From Rhizobium sp. (lineage in GTDB: Bacteria; Pseudomonadota; Alphaproteobacteria; Rhizobiales; Rhizobiaceae): a stretch of 64,000 nucleotides of DNA. Location of the stretch: contig PEKW01000002.1 in the NCBI GenBank assembly GCA_002796995.1, forward strand, positions 1,042,696-1,106,695, read 5' to 3'. The notes under the pieces are model-generated. The model saw nothing but the letters and a program-made list of their open reading frames with translations, ran no database searches and was not told the DNA's origin. Position 1 is the stretch's first letter; each line of letters begins with the position of its first letter. This document shows positions 1 to 8,470 of this stretch, in pieces. Both the position numbers and the translations under genes were made by a program.

Positions 1-369
1 CCGCAGCATGTCGCGCACCTCGCCGGCCACCGATTTCAGTCGATCGTTCGGGATGGCTTCCATCGAGGCTTGCGGGTCGATGGCGCTGACCATGACGGAA
101 TGGCCGCCGGTCCGGCGGACGATGACATTGCAGGGCAACATGGCGCCCACCTTCGGCTCGATGCCGATCGCCTGGTGCGCCATTTTCGGGTTGCAGGCGC
201 CGAGGATCAGGTAATCGTCGATATCCTGGTCGATCTTCTTCTTCAGCGTCGCCTTGACGTCGATCTCGGTCAAGACACCGAAACCGTTGGCGGCGAGTGC
301 TGCGCGGGTCCTTTCGACAACGCTGCCGAAATCCGTGCCCTCGAACGTCCTGTCGATCGTGTAGCTCAT
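1..369 (-). CDS. DUF302 domain protein, C-terminus cut by window edge
   Basis: The reading frame begins at an ATG at 369 and runs off the left end of the window after 123 codons, so the C-terminus is missing. An AGGAG ribosome site lies upstream. The translation (MSYTIDRTFEG start, alternating beta strands, a NPKMAHQAIGIEP segment, then LPCNVIVRR) matches the DUF302 family of small cytoplasmic alpha/beta proteins. Members are often found near redox or heavy-metal genes, but no biochemical role is established. Nothing in the visible neighbourhood sharpens the function. Confidence 0.8.
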   Translation of the reverse strand, partial: MSYTIDRTFEGTDFGSVVERTRAALAANGFGVLTEIDVKATLKKKIDQDIDDYLILGACNPKMAHQAIGIEPKVGAMLPCNVIVRRTGGHSVMVSAIDPQASMEAIPNDRLKSVAGEVRDMLR

Positions 370-539
370 GTCCCGTTCTCCTGTTTTCGAGGCCGCCCTG
401 CGTTCGGTCGGTGACTTACTGCAAGCTTCTCGGTCCGTCCCTCCAGTGGATACGCCAAACCCGGCTTCCGTGTGGCGCGGCCCGGATCGTCGCGACCCGG
501 GAGGGACAAATGCGCGCGTTCGCAGTGGTGCCTGCAGCA

Positions 540-562
540 GACAGGCCCCTCGAGGGCCTGTC
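540..562. terminator. Hairpin between the DUF302 gene and the secreted-protein gene
   Basis: Two perfect 9-bp arms (GACAGGCCC / GGGCCTGTC) flank a 5-nt loop just beyond the stop codon of the leftward gene at 580. There is no T-run on either strand, so it may act as a Rho-dependent or processing hairpin rather than a classical intrinsic terminator. The rest of 370-579 shows nothing else I can name. Confidence 0.35.
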
Positions 563-579
563 CCCACGCAGCTGGCGTC

Positions 580-1317
580 TCACTCGATCCGCGTGCGCAC
601 CATCTCGCCGCGAATGGTGATCACCGGTTTGGCGCCCGGCGTGTTGGGCAGGGCGCTGTCGACATAGGAGGCGACCGCCTCGACGAGGTAGCTGACCGGC
701 GTCGGCACCAGAAACTTGACCGAGGCGTCGAGCATCCGCCCGGCGATGGCGATGGTTTCGTCGTGCATCACGCGGTCATAGACCAGCCGGGCGCGCAGTG
801 CCGCGCCCGAGAGCGAGATGTCCGTCGCATGGCCCTCGAAGGAAAGGTCGCCGGCATCGCTGCGGATCTCGACCGCAGAGAAGTCGCCGGCAAGCCGGGC
901 GCGCGCCGCCTTCTGGTTGATGACCACGGCGGCCTCGGGCTTCAGATTGGCGGAAAGCTCCATCGTGCAGTCCGACCAGTCGAAGAAGCGTGCGGGCCGG
1001 CCGACGTCGACGACCAGCGTATCGCCGTCGACACGCATGCTGCCCTGGGCCGGGCAGCCGCCGGAGAACCATCCGGAATGCCACACCGCACCCCAGCCGC
1101 GCCGCTCGCCCTTCATCTCGGCGACCAGCGGCGCGTCGGCGCGGGCGGTGATGACGATGTCGCTCGCCGCCCCCTCGACCCTGATCCGGGCGACATGGCT
1201 CAAATCGAGCGGCCCCGCCACGCTGTCGCGGGTGGCGACGAAGGCGACGGCGGCGTCGAGGAAGCCGAGCGCCAGGATTGTGCCGGCGATGGAAAGAAGG
1301 ATAGTGCGGGTCTTCAT
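580..1317 (-). CDS. Secreted/membrane-anchored beta-rich protein (DUF4097/DUF2807-like)
   Basis: This 245-residue protein has an N-terminal hydrophobic signal or anchor (residues about 5-28). The rest is rich in short beta strands alternating with DGDTLVVDVG-like and DLSFEGHA-like segments, as in envelope proteins of the DUF4097/DUF2807 beta-solenoid type. Two cysteines (in SGGCPAQ and SDCTMEL) could form a disulfide outside the membrane. It is divergently transcribed from the membrane AraC regulator at 1471, with about 150 bp between them, so it is the obvious candidate target of that regulator. The family assignment is tentative; the secreted beta-rich character is directly visible. Confidence 0.6.
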   Translation of the reverse strand: MKTRTILLSIAGTILALGFLDAAVAFVATRDSVAGPLDLSHVARIRVEGAASDIVITARADAPLVAEMKGERRGWGAVWHSGWFSGGCPAQGSMRVDGDTLVVDVGRPARFFDWSDCTMELSANLKPEAAVVINQKAARARLAGDFSAVEIRSDAGDLSFEGHATDISLSGAALRARLVYDRVMHDETIAIAGRMLDASVKFLVPTPVSYLVEAVASYVDSALPNTPGAKPVITIRGEMVRTRIE

Positions 1318-1470
1318 GGGGGGTGCTCCAGGTGTTGGATGACGATGGCCCCATCCAGCACCGGCGCATGGTTACCCGCGACCTTGAACGCGTTTCAGGT
1401 CGACCTCGAACGCGCTTGCGGTCATGGTGGCGCAACACGCTCACCAGTCCCTGGCTAAAAATACCCGCCC

Positions 1471-2562
1471 ATGATCTTCATTCCGCTGTCCTTCGCCGTC
1501 TCGCTGTTTCTCATCGCCTTCCTGCTGCGGCTCTTGCTGCAGGGGCGCGAGAGCCTGGTGCGCAACCACCTGTTCGTGCTGCTGATCGCGCTCTATGCGG
1601 CGCAGACCACGCTGGTCGGCCTGCGCTGGGGCTACGGTGTGACGGCGGTCCTTCCGCTTCTGTCGCTGCTGGCGACCGCCATCCCGCCACTCACCTATCT
1701 CGCCTTTCGCGACCTCGCCCGCGAAGAGGGCGCCGGGCTGTCGCTCGGCGACTGGCCGCATCTTTTGCCGACCGCAGCCCTCGTTCTCATGCATTTCGTC
1801 TGGCGCGATCCGATCGACCTCCTGATCATCGCCGAGTTCCTGGCCTATGGATTGTGGCTGCTGTGGTTGGCCCGGCTGGGGCCGGACGGGCTGGTCGCCG
1901 CGCGCCTCGACGGCACATTGCGGTCCCACCGCTCGCTGCTGCTGTCGGCTCTCACGCTGGTCGCCTCGGCCTTAACCGACATCGCCATCAGCCTCGATCT
2001 TCTGTGGGGCGAGGGGCGCCATTCGGCCCTGATGGTCTCGGCCGCCACCACCCTGATCCTGCTGCTGCTCGGCATTGCCGCGGTGGTGGCCGGCGCCGAG
2101 GAGGGGGACGGCGAGCCGGACGGCGATGCCGACGACGAACAGCGGAGCTCGGGCGCACCGTCGGCCACGCGCCAGCCCGTGCCGCAGCCCCTGTCCGGCG
2201 AGCACGAGGCGGTGGCGGCCAGTCTCGACAGGCTGATGGCTGAGCGCCGGCTCTATGGCGATGCCGGCCTCAATCTCGGCAAGCTGGCGCGGCGCCTCGG
2301 CCTGCCGGCGCGCACCGTCTCGCAGGCCGTCAACCGCGTGCACGGCACGAGCGTTTCGCAATATGTCAACAATTTCAGGGTGGCCGAGGCCTGCCGGCTG
2401 CTCTCGACGACCGACATGCCGGTGACCCGCATCGTCTTCGAGGCGGGCTTCATGACCAAGTCGAATTTCAACCGGGAATTCCTGCGGGTGACGGGCACGA
2501 GCCCAACCGCCTTCCGCGCGGCGCGCCGCGCGGCCGTGTTAGCGCCCGCGCCCGCCGGCTGA
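1471..2562 (+). CDS. Membrane-anchored AraC-family transcriptional regulator
   Basis: This 363-residue protein has a hydrophobic N-terminal half with about six to seven transmembrane helices (residues 1-210). An acidic linker (EEGDGEPDGDADDEQ) follows, then a C-terminal AraC/XylS double helix-turn-helix domain (about 255-350) with the typical second-helix signature VTRIVFEAGFMTKSNFNREF. The layout suggests a regulator that senses a membrane or periplasmic signal and binds DNA from the membrane. It starts 153 bp from the divergent secreted-protein gene. Start ATG 1471 gives a hydrophobic segment immediately. Confidence 0.85.
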   Translation: MIFIPLSFAVSLFLIAFLLRLLLQGRESLVRNHLFVLLIALYAAQTTLVGLRWGYGVTAVLPLLSLLATAIPPLTYLAFRDLAREEGAGLSLGDWPHLLPTAALVLMHFVWRDPIDLLIIAEFLAYGLWLLWLARLGPDGLVAARLDGTLRSHRSLLLSALTLVASALTDIAISLDLLWGEGRHSALMVSAATTLILLLLGIAAVVAGAEEGDGEPDGDADDEQRSSGAPSATRQPVPQPLSGEHEAVAASLDRLMAERRLYGDAGLNLGKLARRLGLPARTVSQAVNRVHGTSVSQYVNNFRVAEACRLLSTTDMPVTRIVFEAGFMTKSNFNREFLRVTGTSPTAFRAARRAAVLAPAPAG

Positions 2563-2606
2563 AGGCCCGAGGGTTCTTCAAGCCTGCAAGGCGCGCCGCC
2601 TTCGCC

Positions 2607-3419
2607 TCAGGGCGTCGGGATCTCCTCCGTCACCACCTCGAACTTCGCGAGAAGCGCCGGGCCGAACGCGGTCGACAGCGCCACGTCGGTGGCGTCGCGG
2701 CCCGTTGCCATCAGGATGCGGCCGATGCGCGGCTTGTTGTGGCGGGCGTCGACCGTGTGCCAGTGGCCGCCGAGATAGACCTGCATCCAGGCGCTGAAAT
2801 CCATCGGATTGACGTCCGTGGGCACACCGATATCGCCGAGATAACCGGTGCAGTAGCGCGCCGGAATGTTCATGCAGCGGCAGAGCGTGATGGCGAGATG
2901 GGCGAAGTCGCGGCAGACCCCGGTGCGGGCGATATAGCCGTCATGGGCCGAGCGCGTCGAATCCGCCTTCATGTAGTCGAACTTGATGTGGTTGTGCACG
3001 AAGGTGAGGATCGCCTGCACCCGCGGCCAGCCGAGCGGCGTGTCGGAGAAGGTTGCCCAGGCGAAATCGGCGAGGCGATCGGTGTCGCAGTAGCGGCTGC
3101 CGAGCAGGAAGACCAGGACGTCGTTCGGCAGGTCCTTGATGTCGTGCTGGAAGGCACCCTCCGGCAGCACGTCGGGCTGGCCGTTGTCGTATATCTCGAA
3201 CTGCGTGGAAATGGTGGTGAGCCCGGCGGGGGCGATGATCCGGCTGCAGGCATTGCCGAAGCCGTCGATATAGTCGCGCGCCTCGATCGGCCGGTCGAAG
3301 CTCAGCACCTGCTCGGTCAGGAGATCGGGCCGGCGCGAGGGGTGGATGTTGAGAACGAGCAGCATCGCGGTATCGCGCTCGCACTGATAGCCAATCTGGA
3401 AGCCGGCACGTATCTTCAT
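2607..3419 (-). CDS. Transglutaminase-like protein with the catalytic His replaced
   Basis: This 270-residue cytoplasmic protein of the bacterial transglutaminase-like (TGc) superfamily has a beta-rich N-terminal domain (1-95) and a TGc core (about 130-235). The nucleophile position is present (Cys169 in TGVCRDFAH), as is the acid (Asp224 in HTVDARHNKPRIGR). Where most family members carry the catalytic His (HAW), this one reads MDFSAW, with Ser209. The downstream neighbour at 3506 keeps all three residues. The two genes are oriented the same way and about 90 bp apart, so probably co-transcribed. Activity is likely a protease or amidase-like reaction, or lost; the substrate is unknown. Confidence 0.85.
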   Translation of the reverse strand: MKIRAGFQIGYQCERDTAMLLVLNIHPSRRPDLLTEQVLSFDRPIEARDYIDGFGNACSRIIAPAGLTTISTQFEIYDNGQPDVLPEGAFQHDIKDLPNDVLVFLLGSRYCDTDRLADFAWATFSDTPLGWPRVQAILTFVHNHIKFDYMKADSTRSAHDGYIARTGVCRDFAHLAITLCRCMNIPARYCTGYLGDIGVPTDVNPMDFSAWMQVYLGGHWHTVDARHNKPRIGRILMATGRDATDVALSTAFGPALLAKFEVVTEEIPTP

Positions 3420-3505
3420 CTCAAATCCTTCAAGGGGGGAGCCTCATCGCCGGAGCGTCGGCATCTTGTGAACGCACGGGAGCCATCGGGGTTCCGGGCC
3501 GCTCG

Positions 3506-4399
3506 TCAGGAGGGCTTTTCCCGCACATCCTCGGAGGTGACGTTGACCTGAACGGTCAACGATTTGAAGTCGGAGGCGCGGCCGTCATAGCTGCCCGACA
3601 GCGGCACGGCCTGGCGCGGATCGCGCGCCACGCCCACCCGGATCAGGTCGCGATTGCCGACGATGCCGTTGGTCGGGTCGAATTCCACCCAGCCGGCGCC
3701 CGGCACATAGATCTGGCACCAGGCATGGGTCGAACCGCCGCCGAGCGTGGTCGAGCCGTCCCGGGTGGGCACATAGATGTAGCCGGTGACGAAGCGGGCG
3801 GCGAGGCCGAGCGAGCGGGCCGCCTCCATCATCAGCAGGGCGAAATCGCGGCAGGTGCCGCTCTTCAGCTCCAGCGTCTGAAGCGGCGTCTGCACCCCGT
3901 GTTCGGAGCGGCGCACATAGGCGAAGCTGTCGTGGATCATGTAGCACAGGCTCATCAGCATGCTGCTGGTGCGCGTCGGGCGGCCGCTGTGCAGGAACTG
4001 CCGGGCGAAGCTGCCGACGACGTCGTTCGGATCCGGATAGTGCCGGGCGATGGTCGGCGCGAGATCGGGCAGTTCCTCACCGTCATAGGCGAAGGGATAG
4101 TCGACCGCGGTGGTGTCGATCGGAAAGTCGAGCGCCGCATGCGGCGTGTGGTCGAGCCGGATATTGCTTTCGAAGCGCAGCGTCCGGGTCGGCTTGGTGA
4201 AGCTCAACAGCGCCACGCAATTGCCGAACGGGTCGTGGATCCAGCGGATCCGGTCGTGCGGCGGCTCCACCGCCAGGCTGACACTGAGCAGCGTCTGGTC
4301 GAAACTGTCGCGCGGACGGAACATCATCCGGTGCTCGCCGAGCTTCACCGGGCGCTTGTACTGATAGTCCGTGATGTGGCGAACCGAGAATATGGTCAC
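3506..4399 (-). CDS. Transglutaminase-like protein, complete catalytic triad
   Basis: This protein of 297 residues starts at GTG 4399, which gives the family-typical start (V)TIFSVRHITDYQY. An in-frame ATG at 4444 would add 15 residues, but the GGAG motif 12 nt ahead of the GTG favours the shorter form. The N-terminal beta domain (1-125) is followed by a TGc core with Cys183 (SGTCRDFALL), His225 (STHAWCQIY) and Asp241 (EFDPTNG), an intact Cys-His-Asp triad. It sits upstream of the paralogue at 2607 that lacks the His, suggesting a duplicated pair acting together. The exact substrate is unknown. Confidence 0.88.
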   Translation of the reverse strand: MTIFSVRHITDYQYKRPVKLGEHRMMFRPRDSFDQTLLSVSLAVEPPHDRIRWIHDPFGNCVALLSFTKPTRTLRFESNIRLDHTPHAALDFPIDTTAVDYPFAYDGEELPDLAPTIARHYPDPNDVVGSFARQFLHSGRPTRTSSMLMSLCYMIHDSFAYVRRSEHGVQTPLQTLELKSGTCRDFALLMMEAARSLGLAARFVTGYIYVPTRDGSTTLGGGSTHAWCQIYVPGAGWVEFDPTNGIVGNRDLIRVGVARDPRQAVPLSGSYDGRASDFKSLTVQVNVTSEDVREKPS

Positions 4400-4490
4400 G
4401 ATGTTTCCCACTCCCGGCTCGCGGGAATACGCCTGCACCCGCACGGGCGCCGCGGTGAGCGGGCCGTCCGGGTGCAGGATTGTCTTGGGA

Positions 4491-4655
4491 TCAGAGCCGG
4501 CCGGTGAGAACCAGGATCAGAAGGACGATCAGCACGACGCCGAGCACGCCGACGCCGCCATGGCCGAAGCCGTAGCCATAACCGCCGAAGCGACCGCTGA
4601 AACCACCGAGCAGGGCAATGATGAGGATGATGATGAGAATTGTTCCGAGCGACAT
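4491..4655 (-). CDS. Small membrane protein, DUF3309 family
   Basis: This 54-residue protein starts at ATG 4655, preceded by GGAG in GCAATGGAGATC. It has two hydrophobic helices (GTILIIILIIALL and LGVVLIVLLILVL) joined by a Gly/Tyr/Phe-rich loop. This is the characteristic pattern of DUF3309, a short two-helix membrane protein common in Rhizobiales and of unknown function. It ends 92 bp before the transglutaminase gene on the same strand and may be co-transcribed with it. Confidence 0.75.
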   Translation of the reverse strand: MSLGTILIIILIIALLGGFSGRFGGYGYGFGHGGVGVLGVVLIVLLILVLTGRL

Positions 4656-4942
4656 GCAGTTGATCTCCATTGCTATTCGCGAGGACCTGCGCATTCGCGC
4701 TGCAGGCCAGAGTTTGATCGATGAGGCACGGCAGGGAGGCCAGATCGGCCTCCGAACCCATTAACTACAGGGGTGGCTCGTCTTTGTACAGTTGTCGATA
4801 CGGTTCAGCATGCAACGAAAGGGCGAAAGACCCGCTTGTGAGGCAGCTTCCCGATCGGTGCGGCACGGCCGAGCCGCCGGGCGCGCCTTGCGGGCGGTGC
4901 CGATTCTCCCTAGTCTCGCCCCTTGTTCGGGAGGATGCCACC

Positions 4943-6004
4943 ATGGCGCAATCGCACACCCATCTCTGGCCCGGCGTGCCGCTGGCGCTCGGATCGGCCG
5001 TCCTCTTCGGGCTTTCCGCGCCGCTGTCGAAACTGCTGGTCGGCGCGATCGACCCCTGGCTGCTGGCCGGCATCCTCTATCTCGGGGCAGGGGCGGGGCT
5101 GGGACTAATCCACGCGGGCCGCGCCCTGTTCGGCCTGCCCAATGCGGAAGCGCCGCTGACGCGGGCCGATCTCCCCTGGCTTGCCGCCGTCGTCGCCTTC
5201 GGCGGCGTGCTCGGACCGCTCTTTCTCATGCTCGGCCTGTCGCTGACCTCCGCCTCGTCCGCCTCGCTGCTGCTCAATCTCGAGGGCCTCGCCACCATGG
5301 CGATCGCCTGGCTGGTGTTTCGCGAGAACGTCGACCGGCGCCTGCTGCTCGGCGCCGCCGCCATTTTGGCCGGTGCCGTCCTGCTCTCGTGGAACGGCGC
5401 GGGCCTCAGTCTCGATGCGGGCGGCCTCTTCGTCGCCGCCGCCTGCCTCTGCTGGGGTATCGACAACAACCTGACTCGCAAGCTCTCGTCTGCCGATCCG
5501 GTGCAGATCGCCATGATCAAGGGCCTCGTCGCCGGCTGCACCAATCTGGCGCTGGCGCTCGCCTTCGGCGCCGCCTGGCCGGGTGCCGCCCTCGTCACCT
5601 CCGGCGCCGTCGTAGGCTTCCTCGGCATCGGCGTCAGCCTGGTGATGTTCATGCTGGGGCTTCGCCATCTCGGCACGGCGCGCACGGGCGCCTACTTCTC
5701 GCTTGCCCCGTTCATCGGCGCGGTGCTGGCCGTGGTGATTTTCCGCGAGGCGGTGACGCTGCAGCTGGTTCTCTCCGGCCTGTTGATGGCGCTCGGCCTC
5801 TGGCTGCATCTGAGCGAACGCCACGAGCACGAGCACAGCCACGACGTGCTGGAACACGACCATGTCCATGTACATGACGAGCACCACCGCCACGGCCACG
5901 ACGGCCCGGTCACCGAACCGCATTCCCACTGGCACCGCCACGAGCCCTTGCGCCACAAGCACCCGCACTACCCCGACCTGCACCACGGCCACAGCCACGG
6001 GTGA
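4943..6004 (+). CDS. EamA/DMT-superfamily exporter with a histidine-rich C-terminal tail
   Basis: This is a 353-residue ten-helix drug/metabolite transporter with two EamA repeats. The start is ATG 4943, eight bases after GGAGG. The transmembrane part ends near residue 290. The last 60-odd residues form a cytosolic tail extremely rich in histidine (HEHEHSHD, HVHVHDEHHRHGHD, ending HHGHSHG). Such tails bind divalent metals such as Ni, Co or Zn in other proteins. A metal-export or metal-gated role is inferred; the transported substrate cannot be read from sequence. No known riboswitch was recognised in the 186-bp upstream gap. Confidence 0.82.
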   Translation: MAQSHTHLWPGVPLALGSAVLFGLSAPLSKLLVGAIDPWLLAGILYLGAGAGLGLIHAGRALFGLPNAEAPLTRADLPWLAAVVAFGGVLGPLFLMLGLSLTSASSASLLLNLEGLATMAIAWLVFRENVDRRLLLGAAAILAGAVLLSWNGAGLSLDAGGLFVAAACLCWGIDNNLTRKLSSADPVQIAMIKGLVAGCTNLALALAFGAAWPGAALVTSGAVVGFLGIGVSLVMFMLGLRHLGTARTGAYFSLAPFIGAVLAVVIFREAVTLQLVLSGLLMALGLWLHLSERHEHEHSHDVLEHDHVHVHDEHHRHGHDGPVTEPHSHWHRHEPLRHKHPHYPDLHHGHSHG

Positions 6005-6246
6005 CGGGTTGCCGGGGGCCACAGCGACGGGTGACAGGTTGCCCGAGCAATCCCGCCTTGCCGCCGGCGGGTCGGGCCGCCGCCTTGGCGAAACCGCCTG
6101 GCCAAACGCGCGTGTGTTAGTAATCTCCCCCCATGAGGGGAGAGCCCGCCGTTTGATGAACTCAGGAGGGCAAAGGGGGAACGCCACCCGGAAAGTGTCG
6201 GGGCGTGCACGCAAGGGCGGAGATGGTCTTGGGAAGAGCGGAGGCC

Positions 6247-6393
6247 TCAGCCGCCGATGAACTGGAAATAGACCCAGGCGAGGCCGAAGGCGGCGATCAC
6301 GCCAAGCACGATCAGCGCGGTGCGCAGCCCTGGATTCGGCTTCTTCGGCTCGGGCGCCTTCGGCGGCTTCTTGAATTCGACGACATTGCTCAT
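6247..6393 (-). CDS. 48-residue single-helix membrane protein
   Basis: This short gene reads MSNVVEFKKPPKAPEPKK..., a Pro/Lys-rich cytosolic N-terminus followed by one transmembrane helix (about residues 24-44) and a short FQFIGG end. Start ATG 6393 follows a purine-rich GGAGCGGCCCC stretch. Similar tiny proteins with MSNVVEFKKP starts are common in Rhizobiaceae, but I know of no assigned role. It stands alone between the exporter and msrB. Confidence 0.6.
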   Translation of the reverse strand: MSNVVEFKKPPKAPEPKKPNPGLRTALIVLGVIAAFGLAWVYFQFIGG

Positions 6394-6531
6394 GGGGCCG
6401 CTCCTGATCGGTTTTGCCCGACCTTATAGTCGAGGAGGTTGAGAAAGTCCTGATGGTGGCGGATGGGATATGCGGTCGGGAGGCGGGGGCGCAGCGAAAC
6501 TGCGTTCCTTCGTTGCACGGGACCAAGACTT

Positions 6532-6650
6532 GCCCCTCACCCTGACCCTCTCCCCGCAGGCGGGGAGAGGGGATAGACGCGGCGGTGCCCCCTGGTCCCT
6601 TCTCCCCGCTCGCGGGGAGAAGGTGGCGGCAGCCGGATGAGGGGCAGCCG
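6532..6650. repeat. Intergenic palindromic mosaic repeat
   Basis: The element contains two nested hairpins. The first has 12-bp arms (CCCTCTCCCCGC / GCGGGGAGAGGG at 6546-6571). The second is a TTCTCCCCGC / GCGGGGAGAA hairpin at 6600-6621, followed by GGTGGCGGCAGCCGGATGAGGGG. The same module, with GGAGAAGGTGGCG and CGCCGGATGAGGGG, recurs near 53.8 kb and 63.9 kb. Its position just past the 3' end of msrB suggests a role in mRNA 3'-end stability or termination. Confidence 0.75.
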
Positions 6651-6694
6651 CCACGCCAGGACGGTCGCCGATCCTAAGGCCGGTTCCCCAGCCC

Positions 6695-7105
6695 TCACTC
6701 CACCGGTTCGAATACCATCGAGTGCCCGTTGATGCAGTAGCGCAGGCCGGTCGGTTTCGGACCGTCGGGGAAGACGTGGCCGAGATGGCCGCCGCAATTG
6801 GCGCAGCGGATTTCCGTGCGGACCATGCCGAGCGACGCGTCGCGGTGCTCGGTCACGGCGCCGGGCGTCACCGGCTCGAAATAGCTCGGCCAGCCGCAGC
6901 CGGCGTCGAACTTGGTGTCGGAATAGAACAGCGGCGTCTCGCAGGCGGCGCAGCGATAGAGGCCCTTTTCGAAATTGTCCCAGTAGGGGCCGGTGAACGG
7001 CCGCTCGGTGCCGTGCTCGCGCAGGATGCGGTACTGCTCCGCCGTCAGCTGCTCGCGCCACTCGGCATCGGTCTTCTCGATCTTCGACTTGACGGGATCT
7101 GCCAT
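6695..7105 (-). CDS. msrB: Peptide-methionine (R)-S-oxide reductase
   Basis: This 136-residue MsrB reduces methionine-R-sulfoxide in oxidised proteins in the cytosol. The zinc-binding pairs CAAC and CANC are present, together with the catalytic cysteine in [11 protein letters not shown] and the conserved GWPSYFEP segment. Start ATG 7105 is set by GGAGGTGACC directly upstream. It is a single-gene unit divergent from the TetR gene, with about 200 bp between them. Confidence 0.95.
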   Translation of the reverse strand: MADPVKSKIEKTDAEWREQLTAEQYRILREHGTERPFTGPYWDNFEKGLYRCAACETPLFYSDTKFDAGCGWPSYFEPVTPGAVTEHRDASLGMVRTEIRCANCGGHLGHVFPDGPKPTGLRYCINGHSMVFEPVE

Positions 7106-7268
7106 GGTCACCTCCTTGTTTGTTATCCTAGATAGGACGCCGATCGATCCTCGGCAATGTCGGAAACACGCGATGGCGACGCCCCTTGGACCCTGCACGG
7201 TCCCCGCGTCAGCGATCGGTCGATGGGCCATGCCGTTGGCCGGCGCAAAGGTGTTTTCGGCATCGGGA

Positions 7269-7303
7269 TTGACAGCCTACCTATTGGTAGGTAGATAAGC
7301 TGT
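7269..7303 (+). promoter_or_regulatory. tetR promoter with an operator in the -35/-10 spacer
   Basis: TTGACA at 7269-7274 is followed 17 nt later by TAGATA at 7292-7297. A perfect inverted repeat, CCTACC-tatt-GGTAGG (7276-7291), fills the spacer exactly. A related repeat lies ahead of the downstream gene at 7922-7943. The expected transcription start falls at about the ATG at 7304 and no Shine-Dalgarno sequence is visible, so the transcript may be leaderless. Repressor autoregulation is inferred. Confidence 0.65.
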
Positions 7304-7888
7304 ATGAGCAATTTTTCAACCACGTCCGACGACATTCTCCGCTGTGCCAGAACGCTGATCATCGCGGGCGGCTACAATGGCTTCAGTTATGCCGACATCG
7401 CCGAGGTGGTTGGCATCCGCAAGGCCAGCATCCATCATCACTTCCCGGCAAAATCCGATCTGGTCCGTACCCTGGTCGCGCGCTACCGCGAGGAAGCGGA
7501 AGCCGGCATCGCAGCGCTCGAGCGTGAGGTCGCGGAGCCCGCCGCCCAGTTGAGCGCCTATGCTGGATACTGGCGGGCCTGCATCGTCGACGACAGCGAG
7601 CCTTTCTGCGTCTGCGCCCTGCTGGCGTCCCAGATCCCGGTGCTCCCCGAGGATGTCGTCGTCGAGGTGAGGGCGCATTTCCGCACCCTGTCGCGCTGGC
7701 TGGCTTCGGTGCTGCGGCGAGGCGGCGAGCAGGGTGTCTTCGTGTTATCCGGCTCCGCCGAAGAAGAAGCCGAGGTCTTCATGGCGACGGTTCACGGGGC
7801 CATGCTCTCGGCGCGCGCCTATGGCGACCCGGCCATGTTCGGCTCGATCATCGACCCCTTGCTTCTTCGCCTTGGTGCTCGCGGCTGA
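7304..7888 (+). CDS. TetR/AcrR-family repressor
   Basis: This 194-residue protein has an N-terminal TetR helix-turn-helix (about residues 10-55, with FSYADIAEVVGIRKASIHHHFPAKSDL). Its C-terminal helical ligand domain contains three cysteines (in DDSEPFCVCALL and upstream). It is flanked by two copies of the same operator-type inverted repeat, one in its own promoter and one before the small membrane-protein gene at 7980. It therefore probably represses both itself and that gene. The inducer is unknown. Confidence 0.9.
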   Translation: MSNFSTTSDDILRCARTLIIAGGYNGFSYADIAEVVGIRKASIHHHFPAKSDLVRTLVARYREEAEAGIAALEREVAEPAAQLSAYAGYWRACIVDDSEPFCVCALLASQIPVLPEDVVVEVRAHFRTLSRWLASVLRRGGEQGVFVLSGSAEEEAEVFMATVHGAMLSARAYGDPAMFGSIIDPLLLRLGARG

Positions 7889-7921
7889 TGCCGGGCGCCG
7901 AGGCAATGTTTCGTCTCAATA

Positions 7922-7943
7922 GCCTACCAACTGATAGGTAGGC
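7922..7943 (+). promoter_or_regulatory. Second TetR-type operator
   Basis: The inverted repeat GCCTACC-(8 nt)-GGTAGGC shares the AGCCTACC and TAGGTAG half-sites with the repeat in the tetR promoter. It lies 37 bp before the ATG of the membrane-protein gene at 7980 and 33 bp after the tetR stop, so that gene has its own repressible promoter. Confidence 0.6.
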
Positions 7944-7979
7944 ATTCTTGACGTCCAGAAATCACGAAAGGATCTGTCT

Positions 7980-8450
7980 ATGTTTGGTATTTCCCCTCTG
8001 GGCTGGCTGCACACGCTCGGCAGCCTGCCCGCCATTCCCGTTGCCGTCTATATGTTTGCCCGACATGGGCGCATCGTGCCGCGCTCCTTTGCGGGCGCCA
8101 TCTATTTCGTGTCGATGCTGGTCGGCGCCGCCACGGTCTTCCTCGTCGCCCACCAGCCGGTGAGCTATGTCGTCGGCCTGGCCACCTTGTTGTTGGTGCT
8201 CGGCGGCTACGCAGTAGGGCGGTTGCCGCTTCCTCCGCGATTGGCACGCTATGCCGAGACAATCTGCCTGAGCCTCTCCGCCTTTCTCCTGATGCTGCCC
8301 ACCGTGACCGAAATCCTGCGGCGGGTACCCGATGGGCATCCTTTCGTCACCGAACTCGACGCGCCGCTCCTGGTCGGCTTCCAGGCGGGCTTGCTCGTCA
8401 TCCTCGTGGTGGGGCTGTCGGCACAGATCGTCCATCTGCGCCGACGGTAA
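7980..8450 (+). CDS. Four-helix membrane protein under TetR-type control
   Basis: This 156-residue integral membrane protein has four predicted helices: about residues 5-27, 38-58, 63-82 and 130-150, with a further hydrophobic stretch at 92-110. Start ATG 7980 follows AAAGGA at a normal distance. I do not recognise the family with confidence; it resembles small DUF2306-like membrane proteins. Its link with the TetR gene is positional and supported by the shared operator. Transport or stress functions are possible but not shown. A long terminator follows immediately. Confidence 0.7.
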   Translation: MFGISPLGWLHTLGSLPAIPVAVYMFARHGRIVPRSFAGAIYFVSMLVGAATVFLVAHQPVSYVVGLATLLLVLGGYAVGRLPLPPRLARYAETICLSLSAFLLMLPTVTEILRRVPDGHPFVTELDAPLLVGFQAGLLVILVVGLSAQIVHLRRR

Positions 8451-8470
8451 CGGAACGGTAGTGCGGCGCG

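Noticed and set aside
4756..4942. Possible metal riboswitch before the His-tailed exporter
   Set aside because: No recognisable nickel-cobalt, manganese or cobalamin riboswitch core could be traced; only GC-rich short complementarities.
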